In this document: piece after piece, positions 8,558-16,343 of the stretch
Layout: every line of letters begins with the position of its first letter
How positions within the stretch are numbered: the stretch's first letter is position 1
Assembly (NCBI GenBank): GCA_020027205.1
Contig: JAHRAQ010000003.1
Coordinates: 78,501-142,500, forward strand
Length of the DNA stretch: 64,000 bases
DNA from: Nitrospirales bacterium
GTDB taxonomy: Bacteria; Nitrospirota; Nitrospiria; Nitrospirales; UBA8639
Reading direction: 5' to 3'
Translations under genes and position numbers: made by a program
Notes under the pieces: generated by a model
Seen by the model: only the letters and a program-made list of their open reading frames with translations
The model's database searches: none
Told to the model about the DNA's origin: nothing

Positions 8558-9609
8558 CCACCGCCCACTCCCCCCTCCACACCGCCTCCATCATCGGCGC
8601 CGGGGCGTGGGGCACGACGCTGGCGCGGCATTTGGCGAACCGGGGGGTTGCGGTGCGACTGTGGGCGCGCGAGGAAGAGGTGGTCGAACAGATCAATCGC
8701 AAACGGGAGAACGCGCTGTTTCTGCCTGGGGTCGAGTTGCCGGCGACGGTCGCCGCCGTGCATTCGCTTCACGAGGCGGTGGCGGGAACCGACCTCATCA
8801 TCCTGGCGGTGCCGTCTCATGCCATGCGGTCGGTGGTCACGGAACTGAAGCCCGCGCTCGACTCGCCGGCCGGGCCGCCGCCGGTGGTCGTGGCGTCCAA
8901 GGGCATCGAAGAAGGTTCGCTGTTGTTGATGTCCCAGGTGCTCGACGACCTGCTGCCCGCCGACTGGGCGACGCGCATCACCGTGCTCACGGGACCGAGT
9001 TTTGCGTCGGAAGTGTGCCGGGACAAACCGGCGACGGTGGTGCTGACCGGGCACGCCGAACTGACGGCGCGCCTGCAATCGGTGTTCATGTCCGCGTCGT
9101 TCCGGGTCTACACCGGGACCGATCTCATCGGCGCGCAGTTGGGCGGCGCGCTGAAAAACGTCATGGCCATCGCCGCCGGCGTGGTGGACGGACTGGACCT
9201 TGGCCTGAACGCGCGGGCCGCGCTGATTACCCGCGGCCTGGCCGAGATGGTTCGGCTGGGCGCCGCACTCGGCGCCGACGTGTCGACGTTCTATGGCTTG
9301 TCGGGTTTGGGGGACCTGATTTTGACCGGGACGGGGTCGTTAAGTCGGAATCACGCCGTCGGCTTGCAAATGGCGAAAGGTCACACGCTGGAAAAAATTC
9401 TACAGGACACCGTCACGGTGGCCGAGGGCGTGCGCACCACAAAAGCCGCCGTGGCGCTGGCGCAACGGCACCGGGTGGAGATGCCGATTGTGCAATGCGT
9501 TCACGCGGTGTTGTTCGACGGGAAACCGCCGGCGCGCGTCGTCGCCGACCTGATGGCCCGGCCGGCCAAAGAGGAAACGCCGGGCGCCACGCCCCCGCAC
9601 GCGCCCTAG
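8554..9609 (+). CDS. gpsA: Glycerol-3-phosphate dehydrogenase [NAD(P)+]
   Basis: GpsA reduces dihydroxyacetone phosphate to sn-glycerol 3-phosphate for phospholipid synthesis in the cytoplasm. The Rossmann fingerprint IIGAGAWGTTLA lies at residues 13-24. The adenine-side segment LAVPSHAMR and the substrate motif TGPSFASE follow. The catalytic Lys sits in GGALKNVMAIAAG near residue 201, and the C-terminal GLSGLGDL motif is intact. Length (351) is slightly above the usual 330-340 because of a Pro/Ala-rich tail. Its ATG overlaps the hsdR stop, so the defence locus abuts it without spacing. Base composition here returns to the chromosomal high-GC type. Confidence 0.96.
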   Translation: MTTAHSPLHTASIIGAGAWGTTLARHLANRGVAVRLWAREEEVVEQINRKRENALFLPGVELPATVAAVHSLHEAVAGTDLIILAVPSHAMRSVVTELKPALDSPAGPPPVVVASKGIEEGSLLLMSQVLDDLLPADWATRITVLTGPSFASEVCRDKPATVVLTGHAELTARLQSVFMSASFRVYTGTDLIGAQLGGALKNVMAIAAGVVDGLDLGLNARAALITRGLAEMVRLGAALGADVSTFYGLSGLGDLILTGTGSLSRNHAVGLQMAKGHTLEKILQDTVTVAEGVRTTKAAVALAQRHRVEMPIVQCVHAVLFDGKPPARVVADLMARPAKEETPGATPPHAP

Positions 9610-9624
9610 CGCCGGCCCGCCGCC

Positions 9625-10404
9625 ATGGACCCCGCCACAATTCACGCGCTCCTCACGTCGGTGCGGAACGGCTCGGTGTCGGTGTCGAACGCGCTTCGAC
9701 AACTGCGCACCCTGCCCTACGCCGACCTGGGTTTTGCCAAAGTGGATCACCATCGCGCGTTGCGCCACGGCGCGCCGGAGGCGATTCTCTGCGACGGCAA
9801 AACCAACGCACAGATTCTGACCATTGCCCGGAAACTGCTGGCGGCCAACACGCCCGTGCTGGCCACGCGCGCCGACGCCGCCGCCGCGCGCGCGCTCACA
9901 CGCATCAGCCGGAAGGCGGTGTATCACCGCGCCGCCCGCGTCGTGGTGATTCCGTCGAGACCGCCACGCCCGCTCCGGGGCGACGTGGTGATTGTCACCG
10001 CCGGCACCGCGGATATTCCGGTGGCGGAAGAAGCCAGGGTCACCGCCATGACGCTGGGGAGCGCGGTGGACACCGTGTTTGACGTGGGCGTGGCCGGGGT
10101 GCACCGCCTGTTCGATCAGATCGACCGGCTCCAACGCGCCCGCGCGGTCATCGTCGTGGCGGGGATGGACGGGGTGTTGCCGAGCGTGGTCGGCGGCCTG
10201 ATCGCCACACCGCTGATCGCCGTGCCGACCAGCCGGGGATACGGCGCGCACTTCGGCGGGCTGGCCCCGCTCCTGACCATGTTGAACGCCTGTTCCGGCG
10301 GCATCGGCGTGGTGAACATCGACAACGGATTCGGCGCCGGTCATCTGGCGCATCGCATCAACACGCTGGGCGACGGTGATCAGGTCGCGTCGTCGGAGGG
10401 TTGA
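9625..10404 (+). CDS. larB: Nickel-pincer cofactor synthase LarB (pyridinium biscarboxylate mononucleotide synthase)
   Basis: LarB carboxylates and hydrolyses nicotinic acid adenine dinucleotide, the first step of nickel-pincer nucleotide cofactor synthesis. It shares an AIR-carboxylase (PurE-like) fold. The N-terminal region carries the family segment LPYADLGFAKVDHHRALR. The PurE-like core shows VIVTAGTADIPVAEEA and VIVVAGMDGVLPSVVGGL, then the AVPTSRGYG loop and NIDNGFGAGHLAHRIN near the end. At 259 residues it is full length. larC lies about 1 kb downstream; no larE or larA is visible in the window. The 3' end overlaps by 25 bp the converging minus-strand gene. Confidence 0.92.
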   Translation: MDPATIHALLTSVRNGSVSVSNALRQLRTLPYADLGFAKVDHHRALRHGAPEAILCDGKTNAQILTIARKLLAANTPVLATRADAAAARALTRISRKAVYHRAARVVVIPSRPPRPLRGDVVIVTAGTADIPVAEEARVTAMTLGSAVDTVFDVGVAGVHRLFDQIDRLQRARAVIVVAGMDGVLPSVVGGLIATPLIAVPTSRGYGAHFGGLAPLLTMLNACSGGIGVVNIDNGFGAGHLAHRINTLGDGDQVASSEG

Positions 10405-11201
10405 CCCGCCGCGTTCGGGCGCGCATCGTCCGGCGTCCGGGGATTCGCGCTCGCGCCGGCATCGGTGTCGGTGTCGGTCGACGGCGCGGAGTCGGAACGC
10501 GGCGGCGATGTCACCGGCGGCGGCGCGCCCGCATCGACCGGCGCGGGCGGGGTCGGCGGCGTCACCGTGGTCGGCGTCGTCACCACAGTCGACGGCTCCA
10601 CCGCGGCCTCCGGCGGCGGCGCCACGTTCAGCGTGCCTCGCTCAAACCGCGAGACAGTTGTGGCCTGCAGAAACCCGTTCTGCTCGACCATGAGTTTGGC
10701 CCGGACGGCATAGGCGTACGTACCGGGACGCACGTACCGGCGGTGTTGATCTTTGCCGTCCCAGATCAGCGTGATCCGCTTGAGCGGTTTCCCGTCCTCC
10801 ATCACCACGTCGTCCAGGGTTTGCCGATCAACGACAAACCGGATGGAACGTTCGGACGGGGACCCGATGAGGGACGACACTTCGATGATCTCCGCCCCGC
10901 CGAGGCTGTCGGGCAACTCCACGGTGACCGTCAGGGTCAGCGACGACTCCGGGCCGGGAATAAACGGCACGGGCGAGGGCGTGACGTTCACGATGGCAAG
11001 CGGCGGAGGCGCCGGCGGCCGTTTCCGTCTGGCGTCAATCTCCTCCGGCGCCGTCAGCCACGCCAGCAACGCCAGCGCCACCACGCCCACGAAAGACGGC
11101 CGTGTGCGTGGCCGCCGGGCACACGGCCGCCGGACGTATGGCCGCCGGACGTGTGGCCGCCGGGCGCGCGCCCACCGCGTCATGTGCGGGCCGGGCGTCA
11201 T
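10380..11201 (-). CDS. Secreted or membrane-anchored protein with FlgD-like Ig domain
   Basis: This 273-residue protein interrupts the larB-larC order on the opposite strand. The N terminus is extremely Arg-rich, built of five-residue repeats (RRP plus two) encoded by a 15-bp tandem repeat, and is followed by a hydrophobic segment (FVGVVALALLAWL) that could be a signal anchor. Residues about 60-185 form a beta-sandwich with the FlgD/Ig-like signature (LIWDGKDQ, YVRPGTYAYAVRA). The last 80 residues are a Pro/Thr/Ala-rich low-complexity tail. A second ATG is at 11183. The domain type suggests an extracytoplasmic structural role; the precise function is unknown. Confidence 0.72.
   Translation of the reverse strand: MTPGPHMTRWARARRPHVRRPYVRRPCARRPRTRPSFVGVVALALLAWLTAPEEIDARRKRPPAPPPLAIVNVTPSPVPFIPGPESSLTLTVTVELPDSLGGAEIIEVSSLIGSPSERSIRFVVDRQTLDDVVMEDGKPLKRITLIWDGKDQHRRYVRPGTYAYAVRAKLMVEQNGFLQATTVSRFERGTLNVAPPPEAAVEPSTVVTTPTTVTPPTPPAPVDAGAPPPVTSPPRSDSAPSTDTDTDAGASANPRTPDDARPNAAGQPSDDAT
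11110..11169. repeat. 15-bp tandem repeat, four units, coding for RRPxx repeats
   Basis: Four adjacent 15-bp units share the core GGCCGCCGG at 11110, 11125, 11140 and 11155. They differ mainly in the last five bases. They lie in frame in the minus-strand gene and give the pentapeptide repeat ahead of its hydrophobic segment. Unit number could vary by slippage without breaking the frame. Confidence 0.85.
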
Positions 11202-11431
11202 GGCTTGTCATCTGGGACATGCATCGGGAACGGGACGGTGACCATCGCGCGCATCCTTTCTCGCGGCACACTTCACGCCCCGTCCCGCGCAGGGTCCGAG
11301 CGACCGGGGACGCGACGGGGCCGGGAGCGCCGCCGTGTCATTGCGCGGGACGGGGCGTATGGGCTTACATACCGTGACGCGGACGTTCCGTCAAGGGTGT
11401 CCGCACCGGTACATCGCGGAACGGAGTCGAC

Positions 11432-12598
11432 ATGCATCTTCACTTTGATTGTTTTTCCGGCGTCAGCGGGGACATGATTCTGGGCGCGCTGGTGGACGCG
11501 GGCCTCTCACCGCGCGCCCTTCGCAAGGGCCTCACCGCGCTGCCGGTGTCCGACTATCGACTCACAATCTCCAAGGTGCGTCGCGGCGCGATTCATGCGA
11601 CGAAAGTGGACGTGGTCATCGCGCGGCGTCAGACCGCGCCCCGGTCCTGGCCGCGCATCCGGCGTCTGCTGGCCGCGAGCCGGCTGCCGCCGTGGGTGAA
11701 AACACAATCGCTGGCGGTGTTCGAGCGCATCGCCGACGCGGAAGGCGCCGTCCACGGGCAGGCCCCCGCCAAGGTGCATTTTCACGAACTGGGCATGACG
11801 GATTCGCTGGTGGACGTCGTGGGCGGGCTGCTGGGCTGTCACGCGCTGGGCGCGCGAACGTTCAGCGCAACGCCCGTCAACGTGGGGTTCGGCATGATGA
11901 AGAGCGGCCATGGCGTCCTGCCGGTGCCCGGCCCCGCCGTGGCGGCGCTGGCCAAAGGCTGTCCCATATATTCACGCGGTCCCGAAATGGAACTGACCAC
12001 CCCGACCGGCATGGCCCTGCTGACCACGCTGACGCGCACCTTCGGTCACCTGCCGCCCATCGTCACCGGCGCCGTCGGCTACGGAGCGGGCACGGCCAAT
12101 CCGTGCGGGTGGTCGAACGTGTTGCGGGTGTTTGTGTCCGCCGCCGCCGACGCCGACGCGACGCCGGAAACGGACGTGGTCGTCCAGTTGGACACCGGCA
12201 TCGACGACATGAATCCTCAACTGTACGACGCGGTCATGGAGCGCCTGTTTGCCGGCGGCGCGCTGGACGTCAGTGTGACGCCGACCATGATGAAGCGCCA
12301 ACGCCCCGGCGTGCTGCTCACGGTGCTGGCCCGTCCCGAAGAGGCCGGCGCATTGACGCACACGCTGTTTCGTGAAACCACCACGCTCGGCGTGCGCAGC
12401 CGGTTCGTCGGCCGGACGACGCTGGCGCGATCGATGCGCACCGTTCGATTGCCGCAGGGCCGCGTGCGAGTGAAAGTCGTACACGCGCTCGACGGCCCGC
12501 AGTACCGGCCCGAATATCAGGACTGCCGCGCCCTCGCCGACAAAACCGGCCTGCCGGTGCGGGACATCATCGACACGGTGATGCGGAAACTGTCCTGA
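11432..12598 (+). CDS. larC: Nickel-pincer cofactor cyclometallase LarC
   Basis: LarC inserts nickel into the thiolated pincer precursor in a CTP-dependent reaction. The 388-residue protein starts with the family signature FDCFSGVSGDMILGALVDAG. It keeps VHFHELGMTDSLVDVVG around residue 120 and the TTPTGMALL motif near residue 190. The LarC2-type C-terminal half contains DTGIDDMNPQLYD and ends at RDIIDTVMRK. No frameshift separates LarC1 from LarC2, unlike Lactobacillus, where programmed frameshifting fuses them. GGAG precedes the ATG by about 6 bases. Its separation from larB by an opposite-strand gene suggests that gene was inserted into a larBC operon. Confidence 0.93.
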   Translation: MHLHFDCFSGVSGDMILGALVDAGLSPRALRKGLTALPVSDYRLTISKVRRGAIHATKVDVVIARRQTAPRSWPRIRRLLAASRLPPWVKTQSLAVFERIADAEGAVHGQAPAKVHFHELGMTDSLVDVVGGLLGCHALGARTFSATPVNVGFGMMKSGHGVLPVPGPAVAALAKGCPIYSRGPEMELTTPTGMALLTTLTRTFGHLPPIVTGAVGYGAGTANPCGWSNVLRVFVSAAADADATPETDVVVQLDTGIDDMNPQLYDAVMERLFAGGALDVSVTPTMMKRQRPGVLLTVLARPEEAGALTHTLFRETTTLGVRSRFVGRTTLARSMRTVRLPQGRVRVKVVHALDGPQYRPEYQDCRALADKTGLPVRDIIDTVMRKLS

Positions 12599-12610
12599 CT
12601 CCCGCGCGCC

Positions 12611-13693
12611 ATGTCCAGGCCCATCACACCACGGCCCGCGCTGGCCATCACCATGGGCGACCCGGCCGGTATCGGCCCGGAGGTGATTGTCAAAGCGCTG
12701 GCGTCGCCGGCGGTGTGGCGCGTGTGTCGTCCCGTGGTCATCGGCTCCGTGCCGGTGTTTCGACGCGAACTCCGCCGTCTGCGTTCCGAGTTCACCGTGA
12801 CGCCGGTGACGAATCCGCTGACGGACGATGCGGACGCGGCGCAACCGGCGGCGTCGCCGACGGCGCGCCCGACAACGTGGCCGGCGGCGCGCCGTGGCCA
12901 ACTCCCGGTGTGCGATCCCCTGACGACACCGCTGGGCCGATTCCGCCGGGGCCACTCCGCCCGCGGTCCCGGTGCGGCGTCGGTCGCCTGCATTCACGCA
13001 GCCGTGCACCTGGCCCGCGCCGGCCACGTCGCCGGCATGGTCACGGCGCCTATTAATAAAGAGGCCATTCATCTCGCCGGGTATGCGTACCCCGGCCATA
13101 CGGAACTTCTCGCCGACCTGACGAAGGCGAAACAGGTCGGGATGATGCTCACGGGCGGGCCGTTGAAAATCCTGTTTGTCACCACGCACCAGTCGCTCCG
13201 CAGCGTGCCCGGCGCGCTGACGGCCGCGCGTGTGTTCCGGTCGATTCGACTCGCGCATCACGCCCTGCGCTCGTCGTTCGGCGTCGCCCGGCCCCGCATC
13301 GGCGTGGCGGGGCTGAATCCCCACGCCGGCGAACACGGGTTGTTCGGCCACGAAGAACGCGCGGTCATCGCGCCCGCCGTGCGCCGCGCCGCACGCGCCG
13401 GCATCCGCGCCACCGGCCCCCTGCCCGCCGACACCCTGTTCGGCGCCGCCGCGCGCGGCACGTACGACGCGGTCGTGGCCATGTATCACGACCAGGGATT
13501 AATCCCGCTCAAAACCGTGGCCTTCGGTCGATGCGTCAACCTGACCGTCGGCCTGCCGATTATCCGCACCTCCGTCGACCACGGCACCGCCTACGACATC
13601 GCCGGCAAAACCCAGGCCGACCCAACCAGTTTGCTGGAAGCCATCAAGTTAGCCGCCAGACTCGCCGGCGGGAAGAACCGGCGGCAGGCGTGA
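12611..13693 (+). CDS. pdxA: 4-hydroxythreonine-4-phosphate dehydrogenase
   Basis: PdxA oxidises 4-phosphohydroxy-L-threonine in DXP-dependent pyridoxal phosphate synthesis. The sequence has ITMGDPAGIGPEV at the N terminus and TAPINKEA near residue 145. The metal-binding His follows in GHTELLADL, then GLNPHAGEHGLFG, MYHDQGLIPLK and RTSVDHGTAYDIAG near the end. The usual family length is about 330; here 360, because of a low-complexity Ala/Pro/Thr-rich insertion around residues 75-100. All active-site motifs are intact. It starts 12 bp after larC, so they are probably co-transcribed. Confidence 0.94.
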   Translation: MSRPITPRPALAITMGDPAGIGPEVIVKALASPAVWRVCRPVVIGSVPVFRRELRRLRSEFTVTPVTNPLTDDADAAQPAASPTARPTTWPAARRGQLPVCDPLTTPLGRFRRGHSARGPGAASVACIHAAVHLARAGHVAGMVTAPINKEAIHLAGYAYPGHTELLADLTKAKQVGMMLTGGPLKILFVTTHQSLRSVPGALTAARVFRSIRLAHHALRSSFGVARPRIGVAGLNPHAGEHGLFGHEERAVIAPAVRRAARAGIRATGPLPADTLFGAAARGTYDAVVAMYHDQGLIPLKTVAFGRCVNLTVGLPIIRTSVDHGTAYDIAGKTQADPTSLLEAIKLAARLAGGKNRRQA

Positions 13694-13732
13694 ACAACGC
13701 GCACCGGCACACCTGACAACTCGACATCCCCG

Positions 13733-13846
13733 TCCGTCATTCCCGACATTTTTAATCGGGAATCCATCTTTCAGTTGTCCCTTCCTTTGGTTAGGACAAG
13801 GAAACAGAAGGATGGATTCCCGACTACTAACGTCGGGAATGACGGA
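13733..13846. repeat. Palindromic double-hairpin repeat, copy 1
   Basis: This is a full copy of the dispersed repeat, about 114 bp. Its outer ends TCCGTCATTCCCGAC and the reverse complement form a long imperfect palindrome. Each arm is itself a hairpin (TTCCCGAC, short AT loop, GTCGGGAA), and the centre is AT-richer (CAGTTGTCC ... GGACAAGG). It fills the gap between pdxA and rpe. Confidence 0.9.
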
Positions 13847-13990
13847 GGGAGGGGACGGGAATAACGGAAGGAGGAAACACGCGAACGACGGAGGCGGACA
13901 TGACGGCGGGGGCGGTGTTCTTGTCGCTGCGGGGCCATGGCGGGCAATGCCGACTTGAGACTGGACGGTGTCTTGCTCTATAAAGAGCGC

Positions 13991-14692
13991 ATGAGTGCCC
14001 CGACCGGCATGACCACCCCCACTATCCAAATCGCCCCCTCGATTCTTTCCGCCGACTTTGCGCGGCTGGCGGATGAAGTCGCGGCGGTGGAGGCCGCGGG
14101 GGCGGATATGCTGCATGTGGACGTGATGGACGGGCATTTTGTGCCCAACCTGACGGTCGGGCCGCCGGTGGTCGAGGCGTTGCGCAACATTACCGCGTTG
14201 CCGCTGGACGTGCATCTGATGATCACAAATCCCGACGACCGCATCGCCGACTTCGCGCGCGCCGGTGCGTCGTATCTCACGGTGCATACGGAAACCTGCC
14301 CGCATTTGCACCGCACCATCCAAAGCATCAGGGAACAGGGCGTGAAGGCCGGGGTGACGCTCAATCCCGCCACGTCCCTCACCACGCTCGAAGACGTGGT
14401 CGCCGACGTGGACATGGTGCTGATCATGTCGGTCAATCCGGGATTCGGCGGGCAGGCGTTCATTCCCGCGTGCCTCGATAAACTCACCCGTGCCAGACAG
14501 ATGATCGACCGGGCGGGCGGACGCGCCGTGCTGGAAGTGGACGGCGGGATCAAGGTGGACAACGCCGCCGCCGCCGTCAAGGCCGGCGCCGACGTGCTGG
14601 TCGCCGGGTCGGCGATTTTCAACAGCCCCGTGTATGCCGACGCGATCGCCGCCTTCCGCGCCGCCGCCCGCACCGGCGCCCGGTCCGCATGA
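13991..14692 (+). CDS. rpe: Ribulose-phosphate 3-epimerase
   Basis: Rpe interconverts ribulose 5-phosphate and xylulose 5-phosphate in the pentose phosphate pathway. It is a TIM barrel with IAPSILSADFARL at the N terminus, metal ligands in HVDVMDGHFVPNLTVGP, then DVHLMI, MSVNPGFGGQ and EVDGGIK, and the phosphate-binding VAGSAIF near the end. An in-frame ATG exists upstream at 13937, but homology begins only at IAPS, so I chose 13991; 14009 is also possible. The stop overlaps the pheS start (ATGA), which couples the two genes. Confidence 0.95.
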   Translation: MSAPTGMTTPTIQIAPSILSADFARLADEVAAVEAAGADMLHVDVMDGHFVPNLTVGPPVVEALRNITALPLDVHLMITNPDDRIADFARAGASYLTVHTETCPHLHRTIQSIREQGVKAGVTLNPATSLTTLEDVVADVDMVLIMSVNPGFGGQAFIPACLDKLTRARQMIDRAGGRAVLEVDGGIKVDNAAAAVKAGADVLVAGSAIFNSPVYADAIAAFRAAARTGARSA

Positions 14693-16263
14693 ACTCCGCG
14701 TCCGACAGTCTGCACCCGCTGGAGATCACCCTCCTGGCGGCGCTGGGGCAATCCGCCGACGCCCCGTCTTCCGATGACGAGTTGCGGGAACGTTCGCAAC
14801 TGGCGCCGTCGCAAATCAGCATGGCCCTGGGCTGGCTGCAGGCGAAGACGTTAATCCGCGTTCATGCGGAAACCGTCACGGTCTGGGTGGGACTGACGGA
14901 GGTGGGGCGCGGGTATCTGGTCACCGGGTCGCCGCCGGAATGGCTTGTGCAACGGTGCCGGCAGGGCGCGCACGAAGGCCGGCCGCTCACGGTGCAAACG
15001 TTGCAGGACGCGGACACGTTTCCTCCTTCGGACATCAGCCGCGCCATCGGCCTTCTGAAACAGGAAGGCGCCATCCGTCTCACCGCCGGCGGTCACGTGG
15101 AACCGACCGGGGCGGCAAGTCCCACGGCGGAACGGTTCGCCGCGTTGCTGAACCAACTGCGCGAGCGCCGGCGGGAGTTGCCGTCCTTTGCCCCCGACGA
15201 ACAAACCCTGCTGCGGCAGTACGCGGTCAAACGGGGCAGCGCGCAGAAACCGTTTCGGATCGAGGAACGCATCCGGCGCGAATACGTTCTGACAGAGGAC
15301 GGCAAAGCGGCGGCGCAACGTTGCCGGGCCGAGGCCGCGGACGGCCGTGGCGCCGTGAACGACGTGGCCCAACTGACGCCCGCCATGCTGAAAGACGGCT
15401 CCTGGCGCGGCGCGCGGTTTCGAAAATACACCATCAGTTTGCGGCCGCCGCGCGTCGCGCCCGGCCGGCGGCATCCGTACCGGGCCTTTCTGGATCTGGT
15501 CAAACACCAACTCGTCGGCATGGGCTTTCGGGAAATGCGCGGCCCGCTGGTCGAGACCGAGTTCTGGAACATGGACGCCCTGTTCATGCCCCAGTTCCAT
15601 CCGGCCCGCGCCATTCACGATGTGTACTTTGTGAAAACGCCCACCCATGCGGCGCGCATTGACGAACCGTTTTTGTCCAGCGTGGCCGCCGCGCATGAGC
15701 ACGGCGGCGACACGGGGTCGCGCGGGTGGGGCTACCGGTACGACGCCGAGCGGGCGCGGCGGTTAATTTTGCGCAGTCAGGGCACCGCCGTGTCGGCGCG
15801 CACGCTGGCGTCGAAGCCGCTGGTCCCCGGCAAATATTTTTCCATGGCCCGGTGTTTTCGCTACGACCAGGTGGACGCGACCCATGCCACGGATTTTTTT
15901 CAGGTGGAAGGTATTGTCCTGGGCGACGAAATTCATTTCCGCACGCTGTTGGGATTGCTGACGTTGTTCGCAGAAGAAATGGCGCAGGCCAAAGAGCGCG
16001 CGTTTCTCCCCGCGTATTTTCCGTTCACGGAGCCGTCGGTGGAACTGCACGTCCGGCACGCGCAACTCGGCTGGATGGAACTGGGCGGCGCGGGGCTGCT
16101 GCGGCCGGAGGTCACGCGGCCGCTGGGCGTGACGGCGCCGGTGATTGCCTGGGGCCTGGGGCTGGACCGCATGGCGATGGTGGCGCTCGGCCTGCATGAT
16201 ATTCGAGACCTCTTTTCCACGGACCTTGAAAAAATCCGCGCCCTGCGCGGGCGGTTTGCCTGA
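14689..16263 (+). CDS. pheS: Phenylalanine-tRNA ligase alpha subunit, archaeal/eukaryotic type
   Basis: This is the catalytic subunit of PheRS. At 524 residues it is far longer than bacterial PheS (about 330-340). It begins with winged-helix repeats (about residues 1-170) instead of a coiled coil, as in archaeal and eukaryotic alpha subunits. The catalytic core from about 260 shows RKYTISLRPP, HPYRAFLDLVK and ETEFWNMDALFMPQFHPARA. Class II motif 2 is FSMARCFRYDQVDATHATDFFQ and motif 3 is GLGLDRMAMVALGLHDIRDLF. pheT of the matching archaeal type follows 80 bp downstream. Archaeal-type PheRS is known in spirochaetes and a few other bacteria, and implies ancient transfer. Confidence 0.94.
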   Translation: MNSASDSLHPLEITLLAALGQSADAPSSDDELRERSQLAPSQISMALGWLQAKTLIRVHAETVTVWVGLTEVGRGYLVTGSPPEWLVQRCRQGAHEGRPLTVQTLQDADTFPPSDISRAIGLLKQEGAIRLTAGGHVEPTGAASPTAERFAALLNQLRERRRELPSFAPDEQTLLRQYAVKRGSAQKPFRIEERIRREYVLTEDGKAAAQRCRAEAADGRGAVNDVAQLTPAMLKDGSWRGARFRKYTISLRPPRVAPGRRHPYRAFLDLVKHQLVGMGFREMRGPLVETEFWNMDALFMPQFHPARAIHDVYFVKTPTHAARIDEPFLSSVAAAHEHGGDTGSRGWGYRYDAERARRLILRSQGTAVSARTLASKPLVPGKYFSMARCFRYDQVDATHATDFFQVEGIVLGDEIHFRTLLGLLTLFAEEMAQAKERAFLPAYFPFTEPSVELHVRHAQLGWMELGGAGLLRPEVTRPLGVTAPVIAWGLGLDRMAMVALGLHDIRDLFSTDLEKIRALRGRFA

Positions 16264-16343
16264 CAACGCGGCACGGCCGGTGAGACCGTGACGCGCGGGC
16301 GCGCGCATCGACACATGACGACACCGGCGGCGGGACACACCTG

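Noticed and set aside
8607..10082. 491-residue plus-strand frame across gpsA and larB
   Set aside because: Runs in another frame over two conserved genes and has random Arg/Gly-rich composition.
10401..11477. 358-residue Arg-rich plus-strand frame
   Set aside because: Opposite the Ig-like secreted protein, whose signal segment and beta-strand pattern make it the coding strand.
11972..13489. 505-residue open frame antisense to larC and pdxA
   Set aside because: High-GC shadow: rich in Arg, Gly, His and Ala with no domain, lying opposite two clearly conserved genes.
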